NCBI GenBank assembly: GCA_903881475.1
Contig: CAIRTK010000044.1
Location: 32,198 to 96,197 of the forward strand
Source of the DNA: an uncultured Opitutia bacterium
GTDB lineage: Bacteria > Verrucomicrobiota > Verrucomicrobiia > Opitutales > Opitutaceae
Direction: 5' to 3'
DNA: 64,000 bases
Shown: piece after piece, positions 20,196-28,890 of the stretch
Layout: the number at the start of each line of letters is the position of its first letter
Position numbering within the stretch: the first letter of the stretch is position 1
Notes under the pieces: model-generated
Told to the model about the DNA's origin: nothing
The model's input: the letters and a program-made list of their open reading frames with translations, nothing else
Database searches by the model: none
Made by a program: the position numbers and the translations under genes

Positions 20196-23120
20196 TCAAA
20201 ACGAGGCGGTGACGGACAGGGAATACGTGCGGCCCCGCCAGTCGCCGTAAGGCTGCACGCCGGCACCTGCGCTGCCATTCACGTAGCGCGGGAAGGCGGA
20301 ACCGAAGATATTGTTGACGCGCAGTTGCGCGCGCAGGCCGTACCGCGGGTTTTTCCACGGGAGCCAGCGGGTCAGGTCGCGGTGCACATACGAATCGTAC
20401 TGCAGGAAGGAGCCGATGCGGTCGCTGCCCTGGGCCGCCCATTCCGTCGCAGGGAGTATCCGCGAATGGAAATAGTGGCCATCCAGACCGAAGCCATAGT
20501 CCCGGTTGGCCCAGCTCGCGCCGAAATTCGCGCGGTATTTCAAAAGCCCCGAGGTGGCGCCATCGGGATTGCTCAATTCATCCACCGTGGGCGAGGTCGG
20601 ATAGATCTGCACCTCATAGCGCTCGTAGTAGAGCAGCCGGCCGTAAAATTCCAACGTGCCGCCGAAACACTCCGTCCACGCGTAGTCGACCGACGCGTTC
20701 CAATTTTGCGAATGGCGCGAGGCGAGGTTGACGGCGCCGGTAACGAGCGAGTCGATCGGGCCGGCGGTGTAGGGACTGCCGGGCTGGAGTGGAGCGCGGA
20801 TCACGCGCTCCGGAAACACGGACTCCAAATTGACCACGGCCTGGGCGTCGAGCACGACGACCTCGTTGGTCTTGCGCGTATCGACAAAGTCCAGGCCCAG
20901 GCGGAGGCGCTGAACCTTGCCCCGCTGGAAGATGATGCCGGCAGCCTGGGTGATGGCGGCCTCGGGGCGCAGATTCGGGTCCGGCGCATCGTTCGCCTGC
21001 ACGTCGTAGATTTGCTGCCGCACCGGGTCGGTGATCTGGGTGTAATTCAAACCCGGCGTGCCACCGGGTGCCGACAGGGGCCGGCTCATCTGAGGTGTGG
21101 GTACCCGGTTCGACGTGGTAAGGCTGCCGCGCAGGGAAAATCCGCCGCCGAAGTCGGCTTTCAGCGCGAAGGTCGGCGCCACGTTGGTCTCGCGCGAGGT
21201 ATCGGCGGCGATGTAACGCACGGCGAGATCGCCATCGAGCGCCCGGAGCCAGAGCGGGAGCCGGGCGGTGGGGAGCACCGGGGACTGCAGCTCGCCGAAA
21301 ATGCTGACGCGCTGCAGGGTGCGGCCCTGCCAGTCAACGGGCGGGCTGGCGAGGGTGCCGTCGGCGTAACGCTCGTCATCCGTGAAATCGGCGAGATGCG
21401 TGCGGCGGTAGTCGGCGCCGACATTGACCGCGCCGCTGCCGGTGGGCAGCGACAGGGAGCGGTTGGAAACCCGGAAGGCGGCGTCGAGCGTGTCGTAGTT
21501 GCCCAGGGTCACAAATTGCCCGCGGCTCCCGCGGTAGATCAGCACCTGGTCGTAAAACTGCGGCGGCGGGCCGTAGACCTGGGTGTCGCGCAGCGGGTTG
21601 TAGATGCCCGCATCGACGAGCTGCTGCCAGCGGGCGGGGTCGGCGCCGCCGAGGCCGCGATATTTGGCGAGATTGTGGGCATACTGCCCGTCGAGTGAGA
21701 CGCGCCAGTCGGACGGCAGCTTGAGCATGACGCCGGCGAGCAGGGAGGAAAATTCGAGCCGGGCCTCGCTGTAATCCGGGCCGAGCAGCGGGGCGATCTC
21801 GTTCAGCGAAACCGCGACATCCTGATGAAAGGGATTGAACGGTGAGCTGGCAGACAGGGTCAGGTCCGCCGGAAATACGTCGTAGCCGCGGTTGACGACG
21901 GTCCGGGCATAGGTGCCGTCGAGCCCGATCTGGAGCCACGGGGCGAAATCATAGACGCCGGACAGGAAATAAGAGGCGTGCTGCTGCTGGCGGCCATAGG
22001 GATAATCATGGCTGTTGGTCGAGGCCGCCAGGCCACCGGGGGTTGCGAAGAGGTCCACGTTGCGCACGCCCTCCCGGCTGGCAAAAGCGGCGAGCCCGCC
22101 GGTGCCGTCGGCGCCGGGCGCCACGGAGGTCACGCTGGAGGTGCCGGGGCCGAACAGCGGGGAGCCGTCGGCGCTGCGGACGTTCGGGGTCGCGCGGTAG
22201 AGCGGGGCGTCGTTGGTCGCAACCGGCGTGTCGTTGGCCGCCAGATAGCCCAGTTCGGCCTCGGTCGGAGGCGTGGACTGCGTGAAGGTGGCGCTGAGGC
22301 GCACGCGCAGCGCGCCATCAAGCAGGGTCTCGCCATGCTGCAGGGACAGGGAGGATTGCGGCGCATCGAAGCGGGCCAGGGCGTTGGTGTAGGTGGCGGT
22401 CACCTCGGTGATGTCCACGTCCGGGCGCAGGACGATGTTGATGACGCCGCCCACGGGATTGCCGGTATAGAGGGCGGAGGCGGACACCGGCAGCACCTCG
22501 ACCTGCTGAACCAGGCTGATGGGAATGAGGCTCACATCCGGCGGCAACGCGCCGGAGCCGATGGTCAGGACCTCGGGAAGTCGCCGTCCGTTGACGAGGA
22601 CGACGGTTTCATCCGAGCCGTAGCCGCGCAGGTTAAGGTTGGTGCTGCCGGCGATGAAACTGTTCTGGGTGCCGTCCTGGTCGGGCGAAAGGACGGACGC
22701 GTCGCTCTCCAGGATTTCCCGCTGGAGGAACTCATTCAGGTTCACGACCCCGCTTCGGGCGATCTGCTTGCGGTCAAAGATCGTATACGGAATCGCGTCG
22801 TTCATGGTCCGGCTCAGGTCCAGGTTCCCCGTGGCCGTCTGGGGCATCGCAGGCGTCCGGCTGTGGTCAAAGGCCTCGTTGCGCCCGGATTTGTCGTGGA
22901 CGACATAGGGGTCCAACCGGGTGGGATCATCGGCCTTCTGCATGGCCTGGGTTTCGAGGACCAGCACGCGGCCGGCTTCCACCCGGGCGCCGGTGATTTC
23001 CAAGGAACGGTAATTGGGTGCGGTGGCGAGCACCTGGTACGTGCCCGGGGGCACCAGGGCGAAACCGAAGTCCCCGTTTTCGTTTGTTCGCGCGGATTTG
23101 CGGAGATCGGGAATCCGCAC
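20196..23120 (-). CDS. TonB-dependent receptor, plug and beta barrel (frameshifted from its N-terminus)
   Basis: Main reading frame (974 aa from the first ATG) of an outer-membrane TonB-dependent receptor. It starts inside a carboxypeptidase-regulatory-like domain (ENGDFGFALVPPGTYQV). Then come the plug (NLNEFLQREILESDASV, NLRGYGSDETVVLVNGRRLP, NPVGGVINIVL) and a long barrel ending in an aromatic Phe (SVTASF), as expected for outer-membrane insertion. The signal peptide and STN domain lie in another frame immediately upstream. In-frame sequence GSVKGRLLAPDGTPARD upstream of the ATG completes the domain, so 23120 is not a true start. Operon with FecR and the ECF sigma gene; ligand unknown. Confidence 0.9.
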   Translation of the reverse strand: MRIPDLRKSARTNENGDFGFALVPPGTYQVLATAPNYRSLEITGARVEAGRVLVLETQAMQKADDPTRLDPYVVHDKSGRNEAFDHSRTPAMPQTATGNLDLSRTMNDAIPYTIFDRKQIARSGVVNLNEFLQREILESDASVLSPDQDGTQNSFIAGSTNLNLRGYGSDETVVLVNGRRLPEVLTIGSGALPPDVSLIPISLVQQVEVLPVSASALYTGNPVGGVINIVLRPDVDITEVTATYTNALARFDAPQSSLSLQHGETLLDGALRVRLSATFTQSTPPTEAELGYLAANDTPVATNDAPLYRATPNVRSADGSPLFGPGTSSVTSVAPGADGTGGLAAFASREGVRNVDLFATPGGLAASTNSHDYPYGRQQQHASYFLSGVYDFAPWLQIGLDGTYARTVVNRGYDVFPADLTLSASSPFNPFHQDVAVSLNEIAPLLGPDYSEARLEFSSLLAGVMLKLPSDWRVSLDGQYAHNLAKYRGLGGADPARWQQLVDAGIYNPLRDTQVYGPPPQFYDQVLIYRGSRGQFVTLGNYDTLDAAFRVSNRSLSLPTGSGAVNVGADYRRTHLADFTDDERYADGTLASPPVDWQGRTLQRVSIFGELQSPVLPTARLPLWLRALDGDLAVRYIAADTSRETNVAPTFALKADFGGGFSLRGSLTTSNRVPTPQMSRPLSAPGGTPGLNYTQITDPVRQQIYDVQANDAPDPNLRPEAAITQAAGIIFQRGKVQRLRLGLDFVDTRKTNEVVVLDAQAVVNLESVFPERVIRAPLQPGSPYTAGPIDSLVTGAVNLASRHSQNWNASVDYAWTECFGGTLEFYGRLLYYERYEVQIYPTSPTVDELSNPDGATSGLLKYRANFGASWANRDYGFGLDGHYFHSRILPATEWAAQGSDRIGSFLQYDSYVHRDLTRWLPWKNPRYGLRAQLRVNNIFGSAFPRYVNGSAGAGVQPYGDWRGRTYSLSVTASF

Positions 23121-23159
23121 CTGTACGTCCCGCGCCGGCGTGCCATCGGGCGCCAGCAG

Positions 23160-23484
23160 CCGTCCCTTGACGGAGCCGGCGGGCCGGCGTGACGATGAAC
23201 TTGCCCCGGCCGTTGCGTCGCGCGGTGAAGCCGGTGCCGAGCAACAGATGCGTGAGCGCGTCCTCCGGTTCGTAGCGACCGAGGACCGGGGTGGACTGCA
23301 CCCGGCCCAGTTCGTCGAAGGAAAACAGCACCTCTATTTTTGCCTGGTCGGAAAACGCCAGCAGGGCTTCGGAAGCGGGTTCGGCGGGAAGGTTGAAGTC
23401 CAGCGGCTCAGCCCGGGCGAGAGCAGGAATGAGGAAACCCAGGCACAAGAGCAGGCGGTGGGGGAAAAGGAAGGTGCGAAGCAA
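23160..23484 (-). pseudogene. Signal peptide and STN domain of the TonB receptor, out of frame
   Basis: The first part of the receptor gene, in a different frame from the barrel. It encodes a signal peptide (LLLCLGFLIPALARA), then a secretin/TonB short N-terminal (STN) domain: LDFNLPAEPASEALLAFSDQ and ALTHLLLGTGFTARR, ending GKFIVTPA. STN domains contact the FecR C-terminus and signal substrate binding. After VTPA the frame runs into unrelated Arg/Gly-rich sequence, while the other frame continues with GSVKGRLLAPDG. A single extra base (+1) around 23170-23195, in GC-rich sequence, would explain this. It could be a real inactivating indel, a sequencing error or a recoding site. Confidence 0.8.
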
Positions 23485-23520
23485 AATAAAAATGAGAGTG
23501 GAAGAAAGGGGCGCCGCCGC

Positions 23521-24522
23521 TCAGTGGGCGGCGCGGTTGCTGACCTGCACGGTGCCGTTCAGGTCGTGGGTCACATGGACCTGCAGTCCCTCCTCGATGA
23601 AGCTCAGAAAGCCATCGAGATCGTCGAGGCTGTAGCGTCCGCCGATCCGCTTCCGGGCGGCATCGGGCGAAACGGTGATCCCGCGCCCATGGTAGCGGGC
23701 AAAGCGGGCGAGGGCATCGCCCAGCGCCACCCCATGGAACACGACCTGGCCCTGCCGCCACGCGAGGGCGTCATCGAGGCCGGCCGCGGAGAGCCGGCGG
23801 ACGTCCATCCCGTCGGGCCCGGCGGACAGCTGGTCACCGGCCCCGAGCGTCTGCGGGGCGGAGGCCCGGCCGTTCATGTCGCCCGGGTGCGCCTGCACGG
23901 AACCCTCAATGACCGTGACCTCGAACGTGGTGGCGGTTTCCGCGCGGACATTGAATTGGGTGCCGGTCACGCGCACGGAGCCGGCGGGCGACTCGACGAT
24001 GAACGGCCGGGATGGATCCTTGTGCACGGCAAAAAACGCCTCGCCGGAGGCGAGGAGCACATGCCGGGTCCGGCCGGTGATTTCGACCTGGAGGTTGGTC
24101 TGGGCGTTGAGGTCGATGCGGGTCCCGTCGGCGAGGGTGAGCGACTGCCGCTGGCCCACGGGGGTGGCCACGGTTTCGAGCTGGGTCTGGGGCCGCGCCA
24201 GCCAGACCGTGAGGGCGACCGCGGCGGCGGCGGCGAGGGATCCCCCGGCGGTCCATCTGACCCAGCGGGAGCGGCGCCGTGTCGCGGCCGGCGGCAGAAA
24301 ATCCACCGCATCGACGGCGGCGAGGGCCGGGAGCTTCTGCTCGAGATCGGCGGAGAGCTGGCAGTACTGCGAGAGCAGGTCGCGGTGCGCGGGACCGCTG
24401 GCAAGCCAGGCATCGAGGGCGCTGCGGTCGGCGGCCGACAGCGCCGAGCCGTCGAGCCGGGCGGCCCAGAGCGAAGCCTGCTCATCGGCGGCGGGATTGA
24501 AGGGAGGAGGATTCGGATTCAC
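23521..24522 (-). CDS. FecR-family anti-sigma factor
   Basis: A 333-aa inner-membrane signal transducer. The N-terminal cytoplasmic region has WAARLDGSALSAADRSALDAWL, the FecR N-terminal domain that binds the ECF sigma factor. One transmembrane segment lies near residues 92-110 (GGSLAAAAAVALTVWLA). The periplasmic FecR domain has VATPVGQRQSLTLADGTRIDLNA-type sequence and VTGTQFNVRAE, and the C-terminal domain (from about 255) is the part that meets the receptor STN domain. The start is a GTG that overlaps the sigma gene stop (GTGA). It lies 36 bp upstream of the receptor gene. Regulates the sigma factor in response to the receptor. Confidence 0.92.
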   Translation of the reverse strand: MNPNPPPFNPAADEQASLWAARLDGSALSAADRSALDAWLASGPAHRDLLSQYCQLSADLEQKLPALAAVDAVDFLPPAATRRRSRWVRWTAGGSLAAAAAVALTVWLARPQTQLETVATPVGQRQSLTLADGTRIDLNAQTNLQVEITGRTRHVLLASGEAFFAVHKDPSRPFIVESPAGSVRVTGTQFNVRAETATTFEVTVIEGSVQAHPGDMNGRASAPQTLGAGDQLSAGPDGMDVRRLSAAGLDDALAWRQGQVVFHGVALGDALARFARYHGRGITVSPDAARKRIGGRYSLDDLDGFLSFIEEGLQVHVTHDLNGTVQVSNRAAH

Positions 24523-25085
24523 GGGCGGACTTCCGGCTGGGAGACGGGCGGTTGAGTGGTGCGGAGCGGATCAGCGGTGGCGGCCAGGGCCGTGCGCAGG
24601 AGGCGCAGGGCGCGGGCGTGCTGTTTTTCGACCGTGCTGACGGCGATGCCGAGCTGGCGGGCGATGTCCTGATGGGAGAGCAGTTCGATTTTGCGCAGCA
24701 GGAGCACCGTGCGGCAGCCTTCGGGCAGCTGGGCGATGGCCTGTTCCAGCTGCTGGAATTCCTGACGGGCCATCACCTGCTGCGCCACGCCCGGCTGGGT
24801 GGACGCTGCGATTTCAAAATTGGCCTCGCCCGGCACGAACGGGGCGATCTTGCGGCGCTTGAGCCGGTTGAAGGCGAGGCGGCGGGCGGTGGTGTAGAGC
24901 AGGGCCTCGGGCTTTTCCGCCGACTGGTCCTCCATCTTCGGATAAACCCGCAGGTAGGCGTCATGGGCCACATCCTGCGCCTCGGCCGGATCGCCGAGCA
25001 GGCGCGCAAGGTGGCGCCGCAACGGCTCCAGCGTCGCATGATAAAGGCTGGCAAAGCTCCGGGGCGGGGAGGGTTTGTCAGTCAT
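24519..25085 (-). CDS. ECF-type RNA polymerase sigma factor (FecI-like)
   Basis: A 188-aa sigma-70 family protein with only regions 2 and 4. Region 2 includes LLGDPAEAQDVAHDAYLRVY (about residues 30-49). Region 4 has LPEGCRTVLLLRKIELLSHQDIA, then the helix-turn-helix ending STVEKQHARALRLLR. This is the FecI-like layout, with the anti-sigma gene directly downstream. It would direct transcription of the downstream FecR and TonB receptor genes and probably itself. ATG start at 25085. The intergenic region upstream has two inverted repeats that are candidate control sites. Confidence 0.93.
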   Translation of the reverse strand: MTDKPSPPRSFASLYHATLEPLRRHLARLLGDPAEAQDVAHDAYLRVYPKMEDQSAEKPEALLYTTARRLAFNRLKRRKIAPFVPGEANFEIAASTQPGVAQQVMARQEFQQLEQAIAQLPEGCRTVLLLRKIELLSHQDIARQLGIAVSTVEKQHARALRLLRTALAATADPLRTTQPPVSQPEVRP

Positions 25086-25148
25086 GGGGACAAACGGCCC
25101 TTGGCACCGGAGTGATCAGGATGGGCTGGGGCGGACCAGGTTTCACGT

Positions 25149-25163
25149 TGTCAAAAGATGACA
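25149..25163. promoter_or_regulatory. Short palindrome TGTCA-N5-TGACA, candidate operator
   Basis: The sequence TGTCAAAAGATGACA has 5-bp perfect arms and lies 64 bp upstream of the ECF sigma factor start. The position suits an operator or a part of the promoter, but a 5-bp arm can occur by chance. Only its position and symmetry support it. Confidence 0.3.
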
Positions 25164-25191
25164 GCCAAGTGCGGCGAAACCACTATTCCCC

Positions 25192-25222
25192 GGCCGGAAA
25201 TACTTGCGACAAATTTCCGGCC
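25192..25222. repeat. Perfect 10-bp inverted repeat upstream of the ECF sigma gene
   Basis: Plus-strand arms GGCCGGAAAT (25192-25201) and ATTTCCGGCC (25213-25222) are exact reverse complements around an 11-nt loop. It lies 42 bp after the methyltransferase stop and about 107 bp before the sigma factor start. No T-run follows on either strand. It may be a terminator-like hairpin for the methyltransferase gene or an operator for the sigma operon; I cannot decide. Confidence 0.6.
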
Positions 25223-25263
25223 TGCGGGCCGGACCCGGACACGGCCGCCCGACCCGGCGGTCG

Positions 25264-25938
25264 CTAGACCTTTTCGGCGATGACGAGGAACTGCTGGCCG
25301 AACAGCCGCCAGAGGAAGGGCAGGGCGAGGTAGAGCCGCAGCAAGACCAAGGGATAACGGGGGGCTCCAACCATCGAATACGGCAGGAACCGGGCGCGCG
25401 AGAGGGTGACGCGGTATCCGTTATTGGTGAGGGCTTCACCGAGGGACATCTCGGTCAGGCAGAGGAAATGATCCCAAAAATCCCAGTAAGCGCCCTGCAC
25501 GTGCTTGATATTCGGCCCGAGCGCGATCAGGCGGCCGCCGGGCTTGAGGCAGCGGCGGGCCTCGACGAGCGTGTCGCGGAGGGCCTTCTTGTCGGGCAGG
25601 TGCTCGAAGAAATTGCTCGTGAAGACGACGTCGAGCGAAGCGTCCGGCAATTGCCACCGGGTCGAGCAGTCCTGGGCGAGGAACGTCACGCCCGGGGCGA
25701 GGTGCTCGGGCGACCGGGGATTCAGGTCCATGCCGAATTTCTGCCCGCATGAAATATGGTTGATGAACTCCCCGTAGCCGCAGCCGAGATCGAGGACGGA
25801 ATCGGTCCGGCGTACGAACTGCTGGAAATAGCCCGAGGCCAGAATTTCCCACACCCGGGTGCGGTAGCCCAGCATGGAGGTGAAGCGGTGCTCATAAATG
25901 CGCTGGAGCTCCGAGGGATCCTTGATGCTTTGGCTCAT
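25264..25938 (-). CDS. Class I SAM-dependent methyltransferase
   Basis: A 224-aa methyltransferase of the Methyltransf_11/UbiE-like type. Motif I is VLDLGCGYGEF (about residues 48-58), and the acidic strand-2 region is FGMDLNPRSPEH. LDVVFTSNFFEHLPDK is the post-II block typical of sugar and small-molecule methyltransferases, and RRCLKPGGRLIALGP is motif III. The C-terminus is hydrophobic (LVLLRLYLALPFLWRLF) and may touch the membrane. Probably methylates a sugar of the glycan or its lipid carrier; acceptor unknown. ATG start; 78 bp after the stop of the membrane protein upstream. Confidence 0.85.
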   Translation of the reverse strand: MSQSIKDPSELQRIYEHRFTSMLGYRTRVWEILASGYFQQFVRRTDSVLDLGCGYGEFINHISCGQKFGMDLNPRSPEHLAPGVTFLAQDCSTRWQLPDASLDVVFTSNFFEHLPDKKALRDTLVEARRCLKPGGRLIALGPNIKHVQGAYWDFWDHFLCLTEMSLGEALTNNGYRVTLSRARFLPYSMVGAPRYPLVLLRLYLALPFLWRLFGQQFLVIAEKV

Positions 25939-26016
25939 GAAACGGGAGGTGTGAGCGAACGCGGAAAACCCCGGCAGGGCAAGCGCCCAGTCCTGGGCTG
26001 AAGGGTGCCTTCCGGT

Positions 26017-28866
26017 TCAGCGGAATCCAAAGGCGGTCATGTAAGCCCAGTCCCAGGCGTTGTTCCCATTGGGGCCGACCGTGACCCGCAGGCGCAGCCG
26101 GCTGCCGGCAGGCCGGGCGGGCAGCGGCGCATGCATGACCTGGTCCCCACGGTCAGCCGGCACGGTCAGCGGCTGCAGCCAGCGGCGGAAGACCGTCTCC
26201 ACGGAGCCATCCGGCCGCAGGCATTCCGCGATGAATTCCACGCCATCCGTCCTTCCGCCATGGCTGTAACTGCCCTCAAGGAGACCGCCGGTGAAGCTTA
26301 CTTCCCTGGCGGAGGGCGGCAGGTTGAACAGCAGGGAGCTGGGTGCGTTGAGCAGCAGGGCATCCCGGTCTTGCACGGTAGTCAGTCCGCAGCCGACCGA
26401 CTCGACGGCCACCGGCAAGGTGGTGAAACCGGGAAATTGGGAGTGAAGGAAATTACCGCGCACGAATTGAAGGCGGCTGACAAACGACCAGCCCCACGCG
26501 GTACCGCCACCTGGCACCGGATCAGTGCGGACGACAATCCGCGAGCCGGGCTGATAGGTGGGTGGCAGCGGGGCCAGCAGCAGTTGCTTGCCGCGGTCGG
26601 TCGGCACGTAGCGGGGATGGAGCGAGCGGCGGGCCAGCAACTGGGGCGGTTGCCCCGGCGGCTCGAGTTCAACACTGAAGCTGACCCCATCCGTGCGACC
26701 TCGCAGGTAAGCGTCCTCATCAATGCCAATGATCAGGTTCAACTGCCGTTCCGTGCCGTTCATGGTGAACACGGCGCGGCTCGGGGAGGGCAGATACTGC
26801 ACGCGTTCGCCCCGGTACATCGGCGTAACGTCCCGCGGGGGATCAATGTAATCCGGCGGGTCCCGGAACACCGAGTGAGAATAGTAGATGGGAAGCTTGC
26901 CGGTGACCGCCACGGCAGGGCGGGGAACCGTATAAAATGACACGGTGAAACGGTCGGCCAGGAAGCAGCCGGGGCTGGAGGTATGGAGCCGCAAGCGGCG
27001 AACTTTCTTGCCCGGTTGTCCAGCCAGCAAGGCGAGCACATCCGGGGTGCCTTCCAAAGTCGGATTCAACAGTGAGGGGACGCCCACGCTGCTGGCGATG
27101 ATTCGCTGGTCGAGGGTCTGGGTGAGTCCGTCGCCCTGCAGGTCCATGAAAAGGAGCGGTGGCTTGTAGAGAAAAGCGAGGGCGTTGCCCGCCAGGCTCG
27201 AGGGCAGCGAGAAGGAGAACAGCAGCATTTGATCCGGGCCGACTTCCGGCACGGTGACATCCTCGCCCAGTCTGATCCCTTGGGTGGAGAGCAAATGCGG
27301 CGGAACGGGTTTCGTTGCACCGGGCCGGACTTTCAGCAGCAGGGCGTCATCCTCGAGCAGTACCGGCTGGTAGAGGTTCAGGATCGTCAACAGACTCAGG
27401 GAGTCGTCGATGGCTACAAACCGGTGGTCGATGGTCTGGAGTTTCAGCAGAATGAAATCCGGGCGCGTCGCCGGGTCGGCAAAATGCCGGTTGTTGAGCT
27501 CCTTGACGAAACGGTTGTATACCCCGTAGGTGCCGCAGCACACCGGGGTCGGCTGGTAATTGAATCCATTCAACAGCAGCAGGCCGATCTCGTGGCCGAA
27601 GAAATCGATCGAAGCGGAGCCGACGGCCTCGCGCACCCGGGGTAGGTCGTAGGTGGCGCGGCGCAGCCCGAGGGCCGTGTCGGACTGGTCCTTCAGGTCA
27701 TCGGCGGTGAGGAGTGCATGGAAATTATGGGCCCATTGGGGACCCACGTTCCGGATCAAGTCGATCATGCGGCCGGGGTACAGCTCCTGGCTGCCCGCGA
27801 TGCTGAATGCGGCGACGGCGAGAGGGAAGAAAAGGGTGATGCCTCGGGCGAGCAGGTGGCGGCTGCGCAGGCCGAGGATGTGTTCCAGCATCGGGACCGT
27901 GAACGCGGCGACACAGGCGAAATCCACGAAGATGTACATGTGTCCATCGGAGCGGACGTAGCCATGCTTCCAGGAGACGTAGGTCACCCCGGCCAGCAGC
28001 ACGCAGCTGGCCAGCATGGCGGGATTAGCGCGGCGGTGCACGGCCGTCCAGGCCAGCAGGGTCAGAAGCCCGGTGGTCATGGCGGCACCAATCACCAGCA
28101 GCCGCACCGGTGTCACCAGCGCCATGGCTTCATTGTAGCCCTGGGCAATGTGGCTGATGGCCTCGACGTAAGCCGGCAGGTGCAAGGGGTTTTGGCCGGC
28201 GGCGAGCCACCAGCCGGTCAGGCCCAGCAGGTAGCCTCCCGCAATCCAACCGGCCCGTCGCCATGAGCGGGTGAGCAGGGCCATGAGCGCGACGCAGAAC
28301 AGTCCGCCGAACGTCTCGGCCAGTTGGGTGCCTTTGATCAGTGATAGAAAGGCGAGGAAGACCGCCGCCGCCACGCTGGCCGCCAGCCGGTCGGGTAGCG
28401 AATAGTTCAGGATGAGGAACAGGCCGCTCAGCAGGATCGTGAAGGTGAACAGTGTGTCACCCACGTTCAGCTCGAGCAGCATCGCCGCGAGCCAAGCCCA
28501 GTGCCAACCCGTGCTGCGGGGGGCCGCGCACAGAAACCAGAGGATGAGCGCGGAGAGCCCAAGCGTGAAAAAAACCTGGAGGGCGAGCTGGGTCCAAAAC
28601 AGCTCGCCGCTGTAATCCCAGCCGAACATCACGAAGCCGTAGGGGCCGGCGGTGGTGTTGACCTGGGAGCCAAACTGGTAGCCGTGGGCCGTAAAATGGG
28701 CGTAGGTGGCATGGATCGAGGAATCGAGGTCGGGCTCGAGCACCCGCCACACCGGCGTCAGGTAATAGATGCCCAGGATGAGCCAGAGGATTCCAAGGAC
28801 CACGCCGCGCCATGAAACGAATGGCCGCAGGACAGCGGGAAGACCGGTGGAATTCGCTGGGTTCAT
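26017..28866 (-). CDS. Polytopic membrane protein with two C-terminal external domains
   Basis: A 949-aa membrane protein, read as GT-C-like. The first external loop has LDSSIHATYAHFTAHGYQFG then TTAGPYGFVMFGWDYSGE, shared in outline with the next gene. A large soluble region follows the last helix. It contains two copies (about 720-800 and 868-949) of a domain with GRTDGV.F at its start and DRG in the middle. The last copy ends in a NNAWDWAYM motif; in the first the equivalent is GTAWGWSF. The same domain ends three other membrane proteins of the cluster. No known domain could be assigned with confidence. ATG start; 24 bp after the paralogue upstream. Confidence 0.7.
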   Translation of the reverse strand: MNPANSTGLPAVLRPFVSWRGVVLGILWLILGIYYLTPVWRVLEPDLDSSIHATYAHFTAHGYQFGSQVNTTAGPYGFVMFGWDYSGELFWTQLALQVFFTLGLSALILWFLCAAPRSTGWHWAWLAAMLLELNVGDTLFTFTILLSGLFLILNYSLPDRLAASVAAAVFLAFLSLIKGTQLAETFGGLFCVALMALLTRSWRRAGWIAGGYLLGLTGWWLAAGQNPLHLPAYVEAISHIAQGYNEAMALVTPVRLLVIGAAMTTGLLTLLAWTAVHRRANPAMLASCVLLAGVTYVSWKHGYVRSDGHMYIFVDFACVAAFTVPMLEHILGLRSRHLLARGITLFFPLAVAAFSIAGSQELYPGRMIDLIRNVGPQWAHNFHALLTADDLKDQSDTALGLRRATYDLPRVREAVGSASIDFFGHEIGLLLLNGFNYQPTPVCCGTYGVYNRFVKELNNRHFADPATRPDFILLKLQTIDHRFVAIDDSLSLLTILNLYQPVLLEDDALLLKVRPGATKPVPPHLLSTQGIRLGEDVTVPEVGPDQMLLFSFSLPSSLAGNALAFLYKPPLLFMDLQGDGLTQTLDQRIIASSVGVPSLLNPTLEGTPDVLALLAGQPGKKVRRLRLHTSSPGCFLADRFTVSFYTVPRPAVAVTGKLPIYYSHSVFRDPPDYIDPPRDVTPMYRGERVQYLPSPSRAVFTMNGTERQLNLIIGIDEDAYLRGRTDGVSFSVELEPPGQPPQLLARRSLHPRYVPTDRGKQLLLAPLPPTYQPGSRIVVRTDPVPGGGTAWGWSFVSRLQFVRGNFLHSQFPGFTTLPVAVESVGCGLTTVQDRDALLLNAPSSLLFNLPPSAREVSFTGGLLEGSYSHGGRTDGVEFIAECLRPDGSVETVFRRWLQPLTVPADRGDQVMHAPLPARPAGSRLRLRVTVGPNGNNAWDWAYMTAFGFR

Positions 28867-28890
28867 TCAGCCGGGGGCGCCCGAACTGCG

